A DNA stretch of 58,106 bases from Bradyrhizobium sp. (GCF_004799445.1 NZ_SSNA01000017.1:1-58106); one strand, 5' to 3'. Numbered from the stretch's first letter, positions 1 through 9,306 are shown. Notes: generated from the letters alone by a model not told the origin. A program made the numbers and translations.

Positions 1-40
1 TGCTCTGACTGCGGTCATCGCCAACGACAAAGCGTGTCAT
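1..40 (-). CDS. IS1182-like transposase, N-terminal fragment (runs off the left edge)
   Basis: Only the first 13 codons are in the window, read leftward from an ATG at 40. They encode MTRFVVGDDRSQS. This resembles the opening of IS1182-family DDE transposases, which typically begin M-[ST]-R-F-x-x-G-[ED]-D-R-x-Q. A strong Shine-Dalgarno (GGAGGA) lies 6 to 7 bases upstream of the ATG on the minus strand. The assignment rests on this short stretch plus the IS-end-like sequence at about 90-106, so the family is likely but not proven. Whether the full transposase is intact cannot be seen here. Confidence 0.6.
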   Translation of the reverse strand, partial: MTRFVVGDDRSQS

Positions 41-106
41 CGAATCCTCCGGCCAAATCGCAGGAGAATCATATCATTTGATGGTGTTTTCACACAGCCT
101 GGACCC
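1..106 (-). mobile_element. End of a probable IS1182-like insertion sequence
   Basis: The transposase start at 40 is followed outward by about 60 bases of leader. On the minus strand the sequence around 106-88 reads CCAGGCTGTGTGAAAAC, the kind of terminal inverted repeat seen on IS1182-type elements. The exact outer end is uncertain by several bases, because the other end and the target duplication lie outside the window. Confidence 0.45.
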
Positions 107-672
107 GAAGGAGACATCGCAAGTCACCTCAATCATCGCGACCGTATGCGCTAGACCCCTGTCTCCCCGTAGTATTACGGTCCTGAGTGAAGTCGTCGGA
201 CCGACGTGCGGCAACGTATTTTTTTAACCTGTCGGGTGGACTACTGTAAGGCTGCATCCGCCTGTGACAAACGAAACCGGACAAGTGTCGTCCTGAGAAT
301 GTCTCGATAGCGGACGCGGTGGTTGCGTTGCCAACTTCCTGAGATCTTGAGCATCCCGTCGATAGGCCTGGGCGCATCTTCGGTTCAGATCCGAGCCTGT
401 GTTATTCGCGACCGACGACCGAGAGCTTGGCCGGGATTGATTTGGAGCAACTCGTTAGCGGCGCGAATCACTTAGCGACCTTAGGTCGCGACCGTGTTCG
501 ACGGACACGTCCCAGGAGGCTGAGGAATTCAGATGGGCCACGACCTTCCGCGGACGCTCTCGATTTCGGTGCAATGGAATCGAACTTTCGCCGTTTACGG
601 TAACGGCGACCCGCCAGGATGGCTTATCGAAGGGCAAACGCTTGGCGAACTCGAACGGCCGGCGACAAACCC
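107..672. other. Noncoding lower-GC stretch between the IS end and the outer-membrane protein gene
   Basis: I see no convincing gene here. The possible reading frames are short, lack Shine-Dalgarno sequences and resemble no family I recognise. Base composition is visibly more AT-rich than in most of the window, like the gene that follows. A promoter for the gene at 673 probably lies in the right half, but no clear -35/-10 pair stands out. Confidence 0.5.
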
Positions 673-1848
673 ATGAGAACTCTTTTTAGATCGTTTCGCA
701 ATAGACATCGGTTTGTCGCCAGCTGTTTCCTCTTCACTCTGCTCGCCACGCTATTTCTGCCGATGACTGCCTCGGCCGGAGACCAAGATAATTCATTCGG
801 CAAATCGGGCGAAGGGTTGCACCCAACTCGGAGTCTTCCCGAACGCCAGTTGACCAGCAGCAGCACTCCGCGATGGACTGTCTCAGCCGAGGCTATCGTC
901 TTGGGCCGTTTTGGCGGCGTCAATCAAACGCTCGTTGCACGAGTGCCGGGCGTCGTACCGTTCTACCTTACGTCAACCGCCCCCGGCACCGAAGCTTTCA
1001 ACAGCAACCAGTTCCAACAAGGGTTTTCCGCCGGACCGAAAATAAGCCTAATTTACCATGGTGATTCCGGCTACGGTGCGGAGTTGTCGTATTTTAACAT
1101 CTTCAACCAGAGCGCCACCAAAGCCATCGGCCCCGACAGTCCTGCAGACTGGCTGGTGATGAAGGCTCCCGGCTTCTGGCAAACTCAAGATTTCCCGTAC
1201 CAAGCAATGGAATGGAAATCCACCACGAACCTCTATAATGCCGAGGCCAACGGGCGGTTGGATCTCTCCAGCCAAGTGACCATGCTGGCCGGGTTCCGCT
1301 GGCTCCAACTGAATGACAATCTTCAGGGTACATTGCCCCCCGCAGATCTCACCGCACCTACATGGAAGCAGAATTATGGTTTCAATATTTTTCAGATCAC
1401 ACCGGGTGGGCCAGCAGGAAATTACCCCCCCTTCTGGAATACGCGCACGACGAACAACCTTTATGGCGTCCAAATCGGCGTGGATGCAAAAATGCTGGAG
1501 CTTGGTCGCTTTTCGCTTCACGGACTGATGAAGACCGGAATATTTGATAACAATGCCCTGCAGTCAACCGGGGTCAGCCTCGAGAAGGTGGTGTACCCAT
1601 CGCAAGCCACGACGAACCACGTCGCCTTCGTCAGCGAAGCCGGCTTGCAGTTGAAATATCAAGTTAGCAAGGGGCTGGCACTAAAGGTGGGCTACGAAGC
1701 GCTATGGCTCGACGGCGTTGCTTTGGCGCCTGGACAGATCCAGCAAACTTCTTCTTCGATGCCGTCGACTGTGCGTGCACTTGGTGTCAATTGCGGGTCA
1801 GGTGTGCTCTTTCAAGGAGCTACTGCCGGATTGGAATATTCGTTTTAG
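673..1848 (+). CDS. Secreted outer-membrane beta-barrel protein (BBP7-like)
   Basis: The product is 391 residues. It begins with basic residues and a hydrophobic stretch ending near TASA (about residues 1-35), a signal peptide. The rest alternates polar and hydrophobic residues with many aromatics, contains a GFRWLQL-type strand and ends in an aromatic residue (EYSF), all typical of outer-membrane barrels. It resembles the BBP7/Lpg1974-like group from memory only. I chose the ATG at 673 because it puts the signal peptide at the N-terminus; an in-frame ATG at 619 would add 18 polar residues. Codon use is richer in A/T-ending codons than in neighbouring genes, and an IS end lies just upstream, so transfer from elsewhere is plausible. 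Function is unknown beyond an envelope location. Confidence 0.7.
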   Translation: MRTLFRSFRNRHRFVASCFLFTLLATLFLPMTASAGDQDNSFGKSGEGLHPTRSLPERQLTSSSTPRWTVSAEAIVLGRFGGVNQTLVARVPGVVPFYLTSTAPGTEAFNSNQFQQGFSAGPKISLIYHGDSGYGAELSYFNIFNQSATKAIGPDSPADWLVMKAPGFWQTQDFPYQAMEWKSTTNLYNAEANGRLDLSSQVTMLAGFRWLQLNDNLQGTLPPADLTAPTWKQNYGFNIFQITPGGPAGNYPPFWNTRTTNNLYGVQIGVDAKMLELGRFSLHGLMKTGIFDNNALQSTGVSLEKVVYPSQATTNHVAFVSEAGLQLKYQVSKGLALKVGYEALWLDGVALAPGQIQQTSSSMPSTVRALGVNCGSGVLFQGATAGLEYSF

Positions 1849-2702
1849 AATTGGCTGTGCGGCCAAATGCTCCATCGCATGAGTCCGCTATCGGTACTTT
1901 TCGGACCTCGCGCGATGTCCGACATGAGTCCGCAATACGCACCAAAGCGGACGTCCGCCGCTCACGCAGAATTTCCGTGGTTTCTAACCGCTTGCGCTGC
2001 ATGCTCCGGCTGGCCTGCACCGCCGCGCTTGATTTGCCCGTCGGGCAAATCAGCTGATCATTTTTCCGCGCGACGCCTGGTTTGACGGATCGAAATCTCC
2101 GCAAACCGCGTGCGCGTAAACCGGAATTTGCGTAACCGATTCAATCTGATTTGGGCTGTCCAGTCCTTCAACGCAAAAAATTCCGCTTTCATCCGCCCTC
2201 GACCGGTGGCTATTTCGGCACTGTTCCGGCCCGCCAGAGGGGCGTATCGCGATCGTCACGGACGTTGGGCACGGAATGCGGTGGACGCGGCAGCGACGCG
2301 AGACGAGCGGCGCTGATCCGCCTTCGCTGAAGCTTCGGCGGGACTGGTACCAAGACCGTCGAGTGGCTTTTGTGAGGACGGGCGCGGACGGTGAAGTCGT
2401 GTGGTCCTGACGCCCCGACGCTGGCGTCAAGTTCCTGGGAAGCAAGCTTCTCAGGGGCGACGGTGGCAAACAAGCCCGGTCGCCGGGGAGAGCACGAAGC
2501 AAACCGTTAAAACCATTGCGCGGGGAATGCCGGGTGTTTCCGGTGTGACCGTGGTGACTAACGCGCGTGTTTACTACCACTACACGCGCGGCTGCGGGCG
2601 CATCGGGCGCCCGGCATTCCCTGCGCCCTCTGTCGAGAGGGCGGGAAGTTTTCGGCACAACCCGCGCGAATCGCGCCGCGGGATCGAGAAGGTGTGTTTG
2701 CC
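1849..2702. repeat. Mosaic of dispersed intergenic repeat sequences
   Basis: This stretch has long open frames on both strands but no Shine-Dalgarno sequences and no recognisable protein. Its segments look like dispersed repeats that often give rise to spurious gene calls in Bradyrhizobium-type genomes: a block of repeated 'atgagtccgc' and 'cggac' motifs at about 1870-1970, a short perfect hairpin at 2031-2051, and a block at about 2100-2700. Assignment to those families is from memory. No real gene is supported between 1849 and 3018. Confidence 0.5.
2031..2051. repeat. Short perfect inverted repeat
   Basis: GATTTGCCC and its reverse complement GGGCAAATC are separated by three bases. No T-run follows, so it is not a classical terminator. 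It sits inside the repeat mosaic and is probably part of a dispersed repeat. Confidence 0.6.
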
Positions 2703-2825
2703 GTCGTTGCGAGGAGTGCAAGCGACGAAGCAATCCATTCTTTCTTGGTGCGGTACGATGGATTGCTTCGCGGAGCCTGTCATCGGGCGGCGCTTTGCGC
2801 CGACCCGTTGGCTCGCAATGACGGC
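2703..2825. repeat. Dispersed palindromic repeat, copy 1 of 3
   Basis: The element opens with GTCGTTGCGAGG and closes with CTCGCAATGACGG, so the ends are inverted relative to each other. Inside, 'aagcaatccat' is mirrored by 'atggattgctt'. Related copies lie at 4563-4690 and 20384-20466. Spurious peptides such as 'CHCERSEAI' are the usual translation of such elements. Confidence 0.7.
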
Positions 2826-3018
2826 TGCCTGTTGTTTGAAACCCGAATCGAATTGTGATGCTGGCGAAGAATATTCCCTGGTGGCCGTCGCGGTGGAGGG
2901 GCCCGATAGCAAGACGCTGGCGGGCCGGGACGACCTCGAACACCGGAATGGGGTTGGACGCCCCCAACGAAATTGGCTAGTAATTTGCGCGCCGTCGATG
3001 CGCATCGGGGATACGAAA

Positions 3019-3774
3019 ATGACCTATTGCTGCGGAGTGCTGGTGCGGGACGGGCTGGTCATGATCGCCGACACCCGAACCAATGCCGGGCTCGACAATG
3101 TCTCGACCTTTCGCAAGCTGCACATCTTTTCAAAGCCGGGCGAGCGCGTCATGGCGATCGCGAGCGCCGGCAATCTTGCGATCAGCCAGTCGGTGCTGTC
3201 GACGCTGACCGAGGGGCTGGAGGATCCGCACAGCGGCGAGATCGAGACGCTGCTGAACGCGCCGACCATGTTCCAGGCGGCGCAACGCATCGGCAAAGCG
3301 ATCCGCGCCGTGCACGCCACCGAAGGCACCGCGCTGCAGTCCGAGGATATCAATTTCGACGTGTCGTTCCTGTTCGGCGGCCAGATCAAGGGGTCGCGGA
3401 TGCGGCTGTTCATGGTCTACCCGGCCGGCAATTTCATCGAATGCACCACCGACACCCCTTACCTGCAGATCGGCGAGCACAAATACGGCAAGCCGGTGCT
3501 CGACCGCGCCATGCATTACGATGTCGAACTCTATGAAGCGCTCAAGACCAGCCTGATCTCGATGGATTCGACGATGCGCTCCAATCTCGGCGTCGGCCTG
3601 CCGATCGACGTATTGGTAGTGCGATCGGACGTCTGCGACGCCGACCTCAATCACCGCATCGAGGCCGGCGAGCCGTATTTTCACGACCTGCGCTCGCGCT
3701 GGTCAGCGGCGCTGCGCGCGGCGCATCAGAATATCCCACGACCGCCCTACAAGACCGAAACTCCAAAGACATAA
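3019..3774 (+). CDS. Anbu-type proteasome-like peptidase
   Basis: The 251-residue product starts MTYCCG, so removal of the initiator Met exposes Thr as an N-terminal nucleophile. Counting that Thr as 1, Asp17 (in IADTR) and Lys32 (in FRKL) fall where the 20S proteasome/HslV/Anbu fold needs them. Length and sequence match Anbu, the 'ancestral beta subunit' family, which forms open helical rings in known structures. An open frame extends upstream through repeat DNA, but only this ATG gives the nucleophile Thr at position 2. Anbu genes usually travel with transglutaminase-like, alpha-E and ATP-grasp genes; none is present here. An SDR gene follows after 15 bases. Substrates are unknown. Confidence 0.88.
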   Translation: MTYCCGVLVRDGLVMIADTRTNAGLDNVSTFRKLHIFSKPGERVMAIASAGNLAISQSVLSTLTEGLEDPHSGEIETLLNAPTMFQAAQRIGKAIRAVHATEGTALQSEDINFDVSFLFGGQIKGSRMRLFMVYPAGNFIECTTDTPYLQIGEHKYGKPVLDRAMHYDVELYEALKTSLISMDSTMRSNLGVGLPIDVLVVRSDVCDADLNHRIEAGEPYFHDLRSRWSAALRAAHQNIPRPPYKTETPKT

Positions 3775-3789
3775 CAAGGCAGGAAGCAA

Positions 3790-4548
3790 ATGACCGAAAC
3801 CAAAAACAAGATCGCGGTGGTGACCGGCGCCGGCACCGGCGTCGGACGCGCGGCATCGCTGGCGCTGATGGGCGCCGGCTTCACCGTCGTGCTCGCCGGG
3901 CGGCGCCTGGAGAAGCTGGAAGAGACCCAGAAGCTCGGCGAAAAACTCGGCAAGAGCCTGCCGGTGTCCGCCGACATGGCCGATCCCGGATCGATCGCCG
4001 CTCTGTTCGCCAAGGTGATGAACGTCTATGGCCGGCTCGACGTGCTCTTCAACAATGCCGGCATGGGCGCGCCGCCGGTGCCGTTCGAGGATCTCGGCCT
4101 GGCGCAATGGCAGGCGGTGGTGAATACCAATCTCACCGCGCCGTTTTTGTGCACGCAGCACGCGTTCCGCATCATGAAGGACCAGACCCCGCGCGGCGGC
4201 CGCATCATCAACAACGGCTCGATCTCCGCGCACGCGCCGCGGCCGTTCTCATCGGCCTATACCTCGACCAAACACGCCATCACCGGCCTGACCAAGGCCA
4301 CCAATCTCGACGGCCGCGGCTACGATATCGCGGTCGGCCAGATCGACATCGGCAATGCCGCCACCCCGATGACCGACCGCATGGTCGACGGCGTGCTGCA
4401 GCCCGACGGCCGCAAGATGCCGGAGCCGCGCATGGACGCCAAGGCGGTCGGCGACGCGGTCGCCTATATGGCCAGCCTGCCGCTCGACGCCAACGTGCTG
4501 TTCATGACGGTGATGGCAAGCAAGATGCCGTTCGTCGGACGGGGGTAG
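3790..4548 (+). CDS. Short-chain dehydrogenase/reductase (SDR)
   Basis: The 252-residue product is a classical SDR with a Rossmann fold. The cofactor-binding motif TGAGTGVG is at residues 12-19, NNAG at 88-91, and the catalytic Ser144, Tyr157 and Lys161 (YTSTK) are all present. Gly37-Arg38-Arg39 after the second strand suggests NADP(H) preference. A good Shine-Dalgarno (GGCAGGAAG) precedes the ATG. The gene follows the Anbu peptidase by 15 bases and may be cotranscribed with it, but the substrate cannot be read from sequence. A dispersed repeat lies just downstream. Confidence 0.88.
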   Translation: MTETKNKIAVVTGAGTGVGRAASLALMGAGFTVVLAGRRLEKLEETQKLGEKLGKSLPVSADMADPGSIAALFAKVMNVYGRLDVLFNNAGMGAPPVPFEDLGLAQWQAVVNTNLTAPFLCTQHAFRIMKDQTPRGGRIINNGSISAHAPRPFSSAYTSTKHAITGLTKATNLDGRGYDIAVGQIDIGNAATPMTDRMVDGVLQPDGRKMPEPRMDAKAVGDAVAYMASLPLDANVLFMTVMASKMPFVGRG

Positions 4549-4562
4549 GCAGCCCCCTCACC

Positions 4563-4690
4563 GCCGTCATTGCGAGCCAACGGGTCGGCACAAAGCGCCG
4601 CCCGATGACAGGCTCCGCGAAGCAATCCATCCATCCGCACGGAAGGTGTGGATTGCTTCGTCGCTGCGCTCCCTTGCGCAAACGCTTCGT
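4563..4690. repeat. Dispersed palindromic repeat, copy 2 of 3
   Basis: It starts with GTCATTGCGAGCC and shares a long block (cgggtcggc, aagcgccgcccgatgacaggc) with copy 1 at 2703-2825 in the opposite orientation. The far end is divergent and lacks the usual CTCGCAATGACG. It separates the SDR gene from the convergent MFS gene. Confidence 0.7.
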
Positions 4691-4718
4691 GTTTGTCGCA
4701 GGCAATTACGCCTGCCCC

Positions 4719-5942
4719 CTACTCCAGCCGCTCGACGTCGCGCAGCGTCGGAAACAGTTTCATCCACAACAACGCGGTCACGACGGTCGCGACGCCGCCG
4801 AGCACCGCTGCCGGCATCGCGCCGAACAATGCGGCGGTGACGCCGCTTTCGAACTGTCCGAGCTGGTTGGACGCGTTGATGAACAGGAAGTTCACGGCGC
4901 CGACGCGGCCGCGCATCTCGTTCGGCGTCGAAAGCTGAACCAGCGAGAAGCGGATCACCACGCTGACGGTATCGGCCGCGCCCAATACCGCCAGCGCCAC
5001 AACCGAGAGCCACATCCACTGCGACAGCGCGAACACCACCGTCGCCACGCCGAAGACGATGACGGCCTGAAACATCCGCATGCCGATGCGGCGGCGGATC
5101 GCGCGTCGGGCCAGCACGGCGGTCATCAGCAGCGCGCCGACCGCGGGCGCGGCGCGCAGAATTCCAAGTCCCATGGGACCGGCCTGCAGGATATCGCGCG
5201 CATAGATCGGCAGCAGCGCGGTGACACCGCCGAACAGCACCGCGAACAGGTCCAGCGAGATCGTGCCGAGGATGGCGGAATTGCCGCGGATGAACCGGAC
5301 GCCAGCGAAGATATCGCCTGGCGTTGCCGTCTCCCTGAGAGCGACGGGTTGGGCGACAAGGATCGCGCCGGTAAACAACATGCCCAGCAGCCAGAACACC
5401 ACCATGATGCCATAGGGCAGACCGGGCGACACGGCATAAGCCAGGCCCCCGAGCGCGGGGCCAGTGATGGTCGCGACCTGGGCAGCGCCGCTCGACAGCG
5501 CGGTCGCCCGCTGCAGCGAGCCTTGCGGCGCGATCAGCGGCAGCAGCGCGGCGGTGGCCGGACTTTCGAACGCGCCGGCTGTCCCCAAGAGCGCGGTGGC
5601 GATGAATATCTCGGTCACGGTCAGCCAACCCGCATAGGCGCCCCAGGCGAGAAACAGCGCCGTCAGCGCTTCGGCGAGCTGGCAGAGCTGCACGACGCGC
5701 TTGCGCTGGTAACGATCGGCGGCGTGTCCGGCGACGAACACCAAAAGCGCAGTGGGCAGAAACTGCACCAGCCCCACCATGCCGAGCATGAAGGCGCTGC
5801 CGGTGAGATCATAGACCTGCCAGCCGATCGCGACGCCGGCGATCTGGCTCGAGAAGCGCGAAAGGCTCCGCGACAGCAGGAAGAAAACAAACGCGCCTTG
5901 CTTGAGGAGCGTGCCGCCGGGCGCCGGCATCGTGGAGGACAT
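4719..5942 (-). CDS. MFS exporter (EntS-like)
   Basis: The 407-residue product has about 12 hydrophobic segments and a short cytoplasmic N-terminus. After the second helix it carries the loop motif GHAADRYQRKR, the signature of the major facilitator superfamily. Overall it resembles the MFS_3/enterobactin-exporter-like group, which usually export small molecules. I start it at the ATG at 5942 because this places the first helix about 20 residues in. The frame stays open far upstream, but that is antisense to the next gene. The start is divergent from the nucleoside transporter gene at 6057, with about 115 bases between. The substrate is unknown. Confidence 0.85.
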   Translation of the reverse strand: MSSTMPAPGGTLLKQGAFVFFLLSRSLSRFSSQIAGVAIGWQVYDLTGSAFMLGMVGLVQFLPTALLVFVAGHAADRYQRKRVVQLCQLAEALTALFLAWGAYAGWLTVTEIFIATALLGTAGAFESPATAALLPLIAPQGSLQRATALSSGAAQVATITGPALGGLAYAVSPGLPYGIMVVFWLLGMLFTGAILVAQPVALRETATPGDIFAGVRFIRGNSAILGTISLDLFAVLFGGVTALLPIYARDILQAGPMGLGILRAAPAVGALLMTAVLARRAIRRRIGMRMFQAVIVFGVATVVFALSQWMWLSVVALAVLGAADTVSVVIRFSLVQLSTPNEMRGRVGAVNFLFINASNQLGQFESGVTAALFGAMPAAVLGGVATVVTALLWMKLFPTLRDVERLE

Positions 5943-6056
5943 GGTGGATCGGTGGCCGACCGTCGCGGTGTTGTCAATGGCCGCAATGACGGCAGCGCAT
6001 GGCATTGCGCTTTGATCTGCGCCACTGCCATAATCGCCCTCGGCTTCGGGGGAATC

Positions 6057-7307
6057 ATGCTTCAACTGCAATCGGCGTTCGGCGTAGTTGCGTTGCTGGC
6101 GATCGCCTGGGCGTTTGGCGAAAACCGCGGCGCGGTCTCGTTGCGGCAGGCGGCCATCGGCCTCGCCGTCACTTTGCTCACCGCCGTGGCTCTCATCAAA
6201 CTGCCTTTCGTGGCGCATGCGTTCGGCGCCATCAACGACGCGGTCGGCGCGATCTCGTCCGCCTCGCGCGCCGGCACGTCGTTCGTGTTCGGCTATCTCG
6301 GCGGCGGCGCGCTGCCGTTCGACCTGAAGGCGCCGGGCGCGGATTTCATCCTGGCGTTCCAGGCGCTGCCCGTGGTGCTGGTCATGAGCGTGCTCACCAC
6401 GCTGTTGTTCTATTGGCGGGTGCTGCCGCCGGTGGTGCGCGGCATGGCCTGGCTTCTGGAGCGCACGCTCGGGGTCGGCGGCGCGGTGGGCCTGTCCACC
6501 GCCGCCAACATCTTTCTCGGCATGGTGGAAGCGCCGCTGTTCATCCGGCCCTATCTCGCGCAGCTGACGCGCAGCGAACTGTTCCTGGTCATGACCGGCG
6601 GCATGGCGGGGATCGCCGGCACCGTGCTGGTGCTCTACGCCACGCTGCTGGCGCCGCTGATATCGGATTCGGCGGCGCATTTTGTCATTGCCTCGGTGCT
6701 CGGGGCGCCGGCGGCGATTCTCGTCAGTCTGATCATGGTGCCGGAGATCAGCGACGTCAGAACCGGCGGCGCATTGAATGATCCGGAGCTGCACGCCTCC
6801 TCCACCATGGACGCGATCGTCAAGGGCACGGCGGCCGGCCTTGAACTCCTGCTCAACATCGTCGCGATGCTGATCGTGCTGGTGGCGCTGGTTTATCTCG
6901 CCAATGCGCTGCTCGGGCTGTTGCCCAATGCCGGCGGCGCCGGGATCACCCTGCAGCGGATGCTCGGTTACGCGATGGCGCCGGTGTGCTGGCTGATGGG
7001 CCTGCCATGGCCGCAGGCCATCACGGCGGGCGGCCTGATGGGCACCAAGACCGTGCTCAACGAACTCATTGCCTATGTCGATCTGTCGAAACTCGGCGCC
7101 GACGCGCTCGATCCCCGCTCGCGGCTGATCATGCTCTATGCGATGTGCGGCTTTGCCAATTTCGGCAGTCTCGGCATCATGATCGGCGGTCTCGGCACCA
7201 TGGCGCCGCAGCGCCGCGACGAGATCCATTCGCTCGGATTGAAATCGATCGTCTCGGGCACGCTGACGACCTGCCTGATGGGCGCGATCGTCGGGGTGCT
7301 GACGTGA
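6057..7307 (+). CDS. Concentrative nucleoside transporter (CNT/NupC family)
   Basis: The 416-residue inner-membrane protein has about ten hydrophobic segments. It contains CNT hallmarks: GLSTAANIFLGMVEAPLFIRPY in the middle, and near the C-terminus GTKTVLNELIAY and FANFGSLGIMIGGL. These correspond to the nucleoside- and sodium-binding hairpins and helices of CNT proteins. It would import nucleosides using an ion gradient. The ATG at 6057 has a GGGGGA Shine-Dalgarno. Its stop is followed after 4 bases by the stop of a convergent acyltransferase gene. Confidence 0.88.
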   Translation: MLQLQSAFGVVALLAIAWAFGENRGAVSLRQAAIGLAVTLLTAVALIKLPFVAHAFGAINDAVGAISSASRAGTSFVFGYLGGGALPFDLKAPGADFILAFQALPVVLVMSVLTTLLFYWRVLPPVVRGMAWLLERTLGVGGAVGLSTAANIFLGMVEAPLFIRPYLAQLTRSELFLVMTGGMAGIAGTVLVLYATLLAPLISDSAAHFVIASVLGAPAAILVSLIMVPEISDVRTGGALNDPELHASSTMDAIVKGTAAGLELLLNIVAMLIVLVALVYLANALLGLLPNAGGAGITLQRMLGYAMAPVCWLMGLPWPQAITAGGLMGTKTVLNELIAYVDLSKLGADALDPRSRLIMLYAMCGFANFGSLGIMIGGLGTMAPQRRDEIHSLGLKSIVSGTLTTCLMGAIVGVLT

Positions 7308-7311
7308 CGCG

Positions 7312-9306
7312 TCACTTCCCTGCCCCCAGCATCGGCGCCACCTTGCCCATCACGTAAGACGATCCCTCCGCGGTGAGATGGGCATGATCCCAGGAAAGCG
7401 GAATGCCGCCGTCGACCGTCAGCGGACATTGCCGCGAGGGACAGACGGCATCGACCACCGATATGTAGGCGAATTTCGCCTGCGCCGGCAGCGCGGCTTT
7501 CATCGTCTGATCGAGTGTAAAGATTTCCGGCAGCACGAAGTCGTCGGGCCGCGCCTCGATAGAACGCAGATGCGCACGCATCAGCATCGATGGCAGCCGC
7601 GCCCTGAATTGCACGGCCGGACCGAGCAATACCACGGCGATGCCACGTTCATTGAGCTTGGAAATCGTTTGCCTGAGATCGGCGATCATGCCGTCGATGC
7701 GCGGCGGGCGGGCGTATTCCAGCCAGTCCGCGGACATGATGACGAGGTCGGGCCTGCGGTCCCGAAAGAAGGCCTCCATCTGCGCGGCAAAACTACGGCA
7801 GGACGCATTGCCTTGTGCTGCCGCGTTAAGCGTCGGCATGCAGGCCGCCTGTGTCGCCTGCAGAATGTTCACGGCTTGCGGATTGGTTGTCTTGGTCAGC
7901 CCGTAGAAATAATGCGCGGCCAGGCTGTCACCCCACAGCAGCCAATTGGTCTTGCCGGCTGCCAGCGCGAGACAGGAATCGCCGAACACACCGCTCACCG
8001 GCGCAAAGCAGTCTCCGAAGCGATACAGCGGCTGGTGATTATAAGCATTGTAGGACTCAAGCTGCAGCGCGGCGCGGTCGGCTTCCGACGGGGTCCGGCT
8101 CAGCGCGATTCCAAGGGCGCTACCCGCGAGCAGAACCACACTCGCAAGGCCCGCGGCCTGAAACGCGGCGCGCCGCGTCGGCGCCAGGGCTTTCGATCGG
8201 AATGGCTGTTCGATGAACCGCCACGACAAATACGAGATTGCAACCGTCAGCGCGAACAGCGCGACCTTGTCGGTGGCATCCAACACCAGGCTATTCTTCG
8301 AAAATCGCGCGAAGGTGAACAGCGGCCAGTGCCAGAGATACAGCGAATATGAAATCTGTCCGAAAAATCTGGCGACATTGAGCGGCGAAGCGGCATTGCG
8401 CTTCAGCGTGGGCACGCCGATGCCGCTCCAGATGAACACCGCCGCGCCGACACAAGGCGCCAGTGCATTGAAGCCGGGAAAGCCCGGCCCCTGGCGCAAC
8501 GAAAAGATCGGGATCGCGATCAGCACCAGCGCGACGCCGCGGGCTATCTGTTGCGCCAGCGCGTGACGCAGCACCGGAAAGCCCGGGGTTGCGACGAGGC
8601 CGCCGATCAGGAATTCCCACGCCCGCGGCGGGCTCATGAAGAAGGCGTTGGCGGAACGGTCCGAATTCATCAGCCAGATGCTCAGCGCGAAAGATGCCAG
8701 CGTCAGCGCGCCGAGCGCTGCAGACAGCGCGAGACGGCGGCCGGCGACGCGCGCCAACCCCCACAGCATCAGCGGCAGCGCCAGGTAAAACTGCTCCTCG
8801 ACCGCAAGCGACCAGGTATGCAGCAAAGGCTTCTCCACCGCGGCGTGGTCGAAATAGCCGGTCTGGAACCAGAAGAAGAAGTTCGAGGTGAAGGTCACGA
8901 CCGCCGCGACCGAGCGGAAAAACTCGGCGCGTTCGGAGGTCAGGAGATAATGGAAGGACGGGATCGCCGTCAGCGCCACCATGGCGTACAGCGCCGGCAG
9001 CAGCCGGCGCACCCGGCGCTCGTAGAACCGCGCAAAGGAAAACGTGCCGCCTTGCAGCTCGGACTGGATGATCCCGGTGATCAGATAGCCCGAGATCACA
9101 AAGAAGATGTCGACGCCGACAAAACCGCCGAACACCGCCGGCGCCTCGAAATGGAACGCGACCACCGCCAGCACGGCGATGGCGCGCAGCCAGTCGATGT
9201 CTTCACGGTAGTCGCGCCTCACGATCGCTATGCCGCCCAAGCCTGATTGAGACAAGCCCGAATCAGACAAGCCTGATGGAGGGAAGTCCGGCTGCGCGTT
9301 GAGCAC
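7312..9306 (-). CDS. OafA/YrhL-type acyltransferase with C-terminal SGNH domain
   Basis: The 664-residue product has an acyltransferase-3 membrane domain (about residues 35-380, roughly ten helices) followed by a periplasmic SGNH hydrolase-like domain. The first domain has the catalytic His region (VVAFHFEAPAVFGGFVGVD) and RFYERRVRRLLPAL; the second has a GDS motif (LLWGDSLAAH) and a C-terminal DHAHLT motif for Asp-His. Such proteins O-acetylate cell-surface glycans. The first codon is GTG without an obvious Shine-Dalgarno. The N-terminal 25 residues come from a short imperfect tandem repeat (SGLSDSGLSQSGLG), so the true start could be an internal GTG near residue 31. Confidence 0.87.
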   Translation of the reverse strand: MLNAQPDFPPSGLSDSGLSQSGLGGIAIVRRDYREDIDWLRAIAVLAVVAFHFEAPAVFGGFVGVDIFFVISGYLITGIIQSELQGGTFSFARFYERRVRRLLPALYAMVALTAIPSFHYLLTSERAEFFRSVAAVVTFTSNFFFWFQTGYFDHAAVEKPLLHTWSLAVEEQFYLALPLMLWGLARVAGRRLALSAALGALTLASFALSIWLMNSDRSANAFFMSPPRAWEFLIGGLVATPGFPVLRHALAQQIARGVALVLIAIPIFSLRQGPGFPGFNALAPCVGAAVFIWSGIGVPTLKRNAASPLNVARFFGQISYSLYLWHWPLFTFARFSKNSLVLDATDKVALFALTVAISYLSWRFIEQPFRSKALAPTRRAAFQAAGLASVVLLAGSALGIALSRTPSEADRAALQLESYNAYNHQPLYRFGDCFAPVSGVFGDSCLALAAGKTNWLLWGDSLAAHYFYGLTKTTNPQAVNILQATQAACMPTLNAAAQGNASCRSFAAQMEAFFRDRRPDLVIMSADWLEYARPPRIDGMIADLRQTISKLNERGIAVVLLGPAVQFRARLPSMLMRAHLRSIEARPDDFVLPEIFTLDQTMKAALPAQAKFAYISVVDAVCPSRQCPLTVDGGIPLSWDHAHLTAEGSSYVMGKVAPMLGAGK

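Noticed and set aside
2050..2967. 305-codon minus-strand frame in the repeat mosaic
   Set aside because: It contains peptide fragments typical of dispersed repeats, has no Shine-Dalgarno and overlaps palindromes.
4107..6056. Very long plus-strand open frame (continuing into the nucleoside transporter) covering the MFS gene region
   Set aside because: It is antisense to the MFS exporter and overlaps the SDR in another frame. The translation is Arg/His/Gln-rich without domains. Only the part from 6057 is a real gene.
5943..7229. Minus-strand open frame upstream of the MFS start
   Set aside because: It is antisense to the nucleoside transporter, rich in His/Gln/Arg, and has no Shine-Dalgarno or family match. 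High GC keeps antisense frames open.
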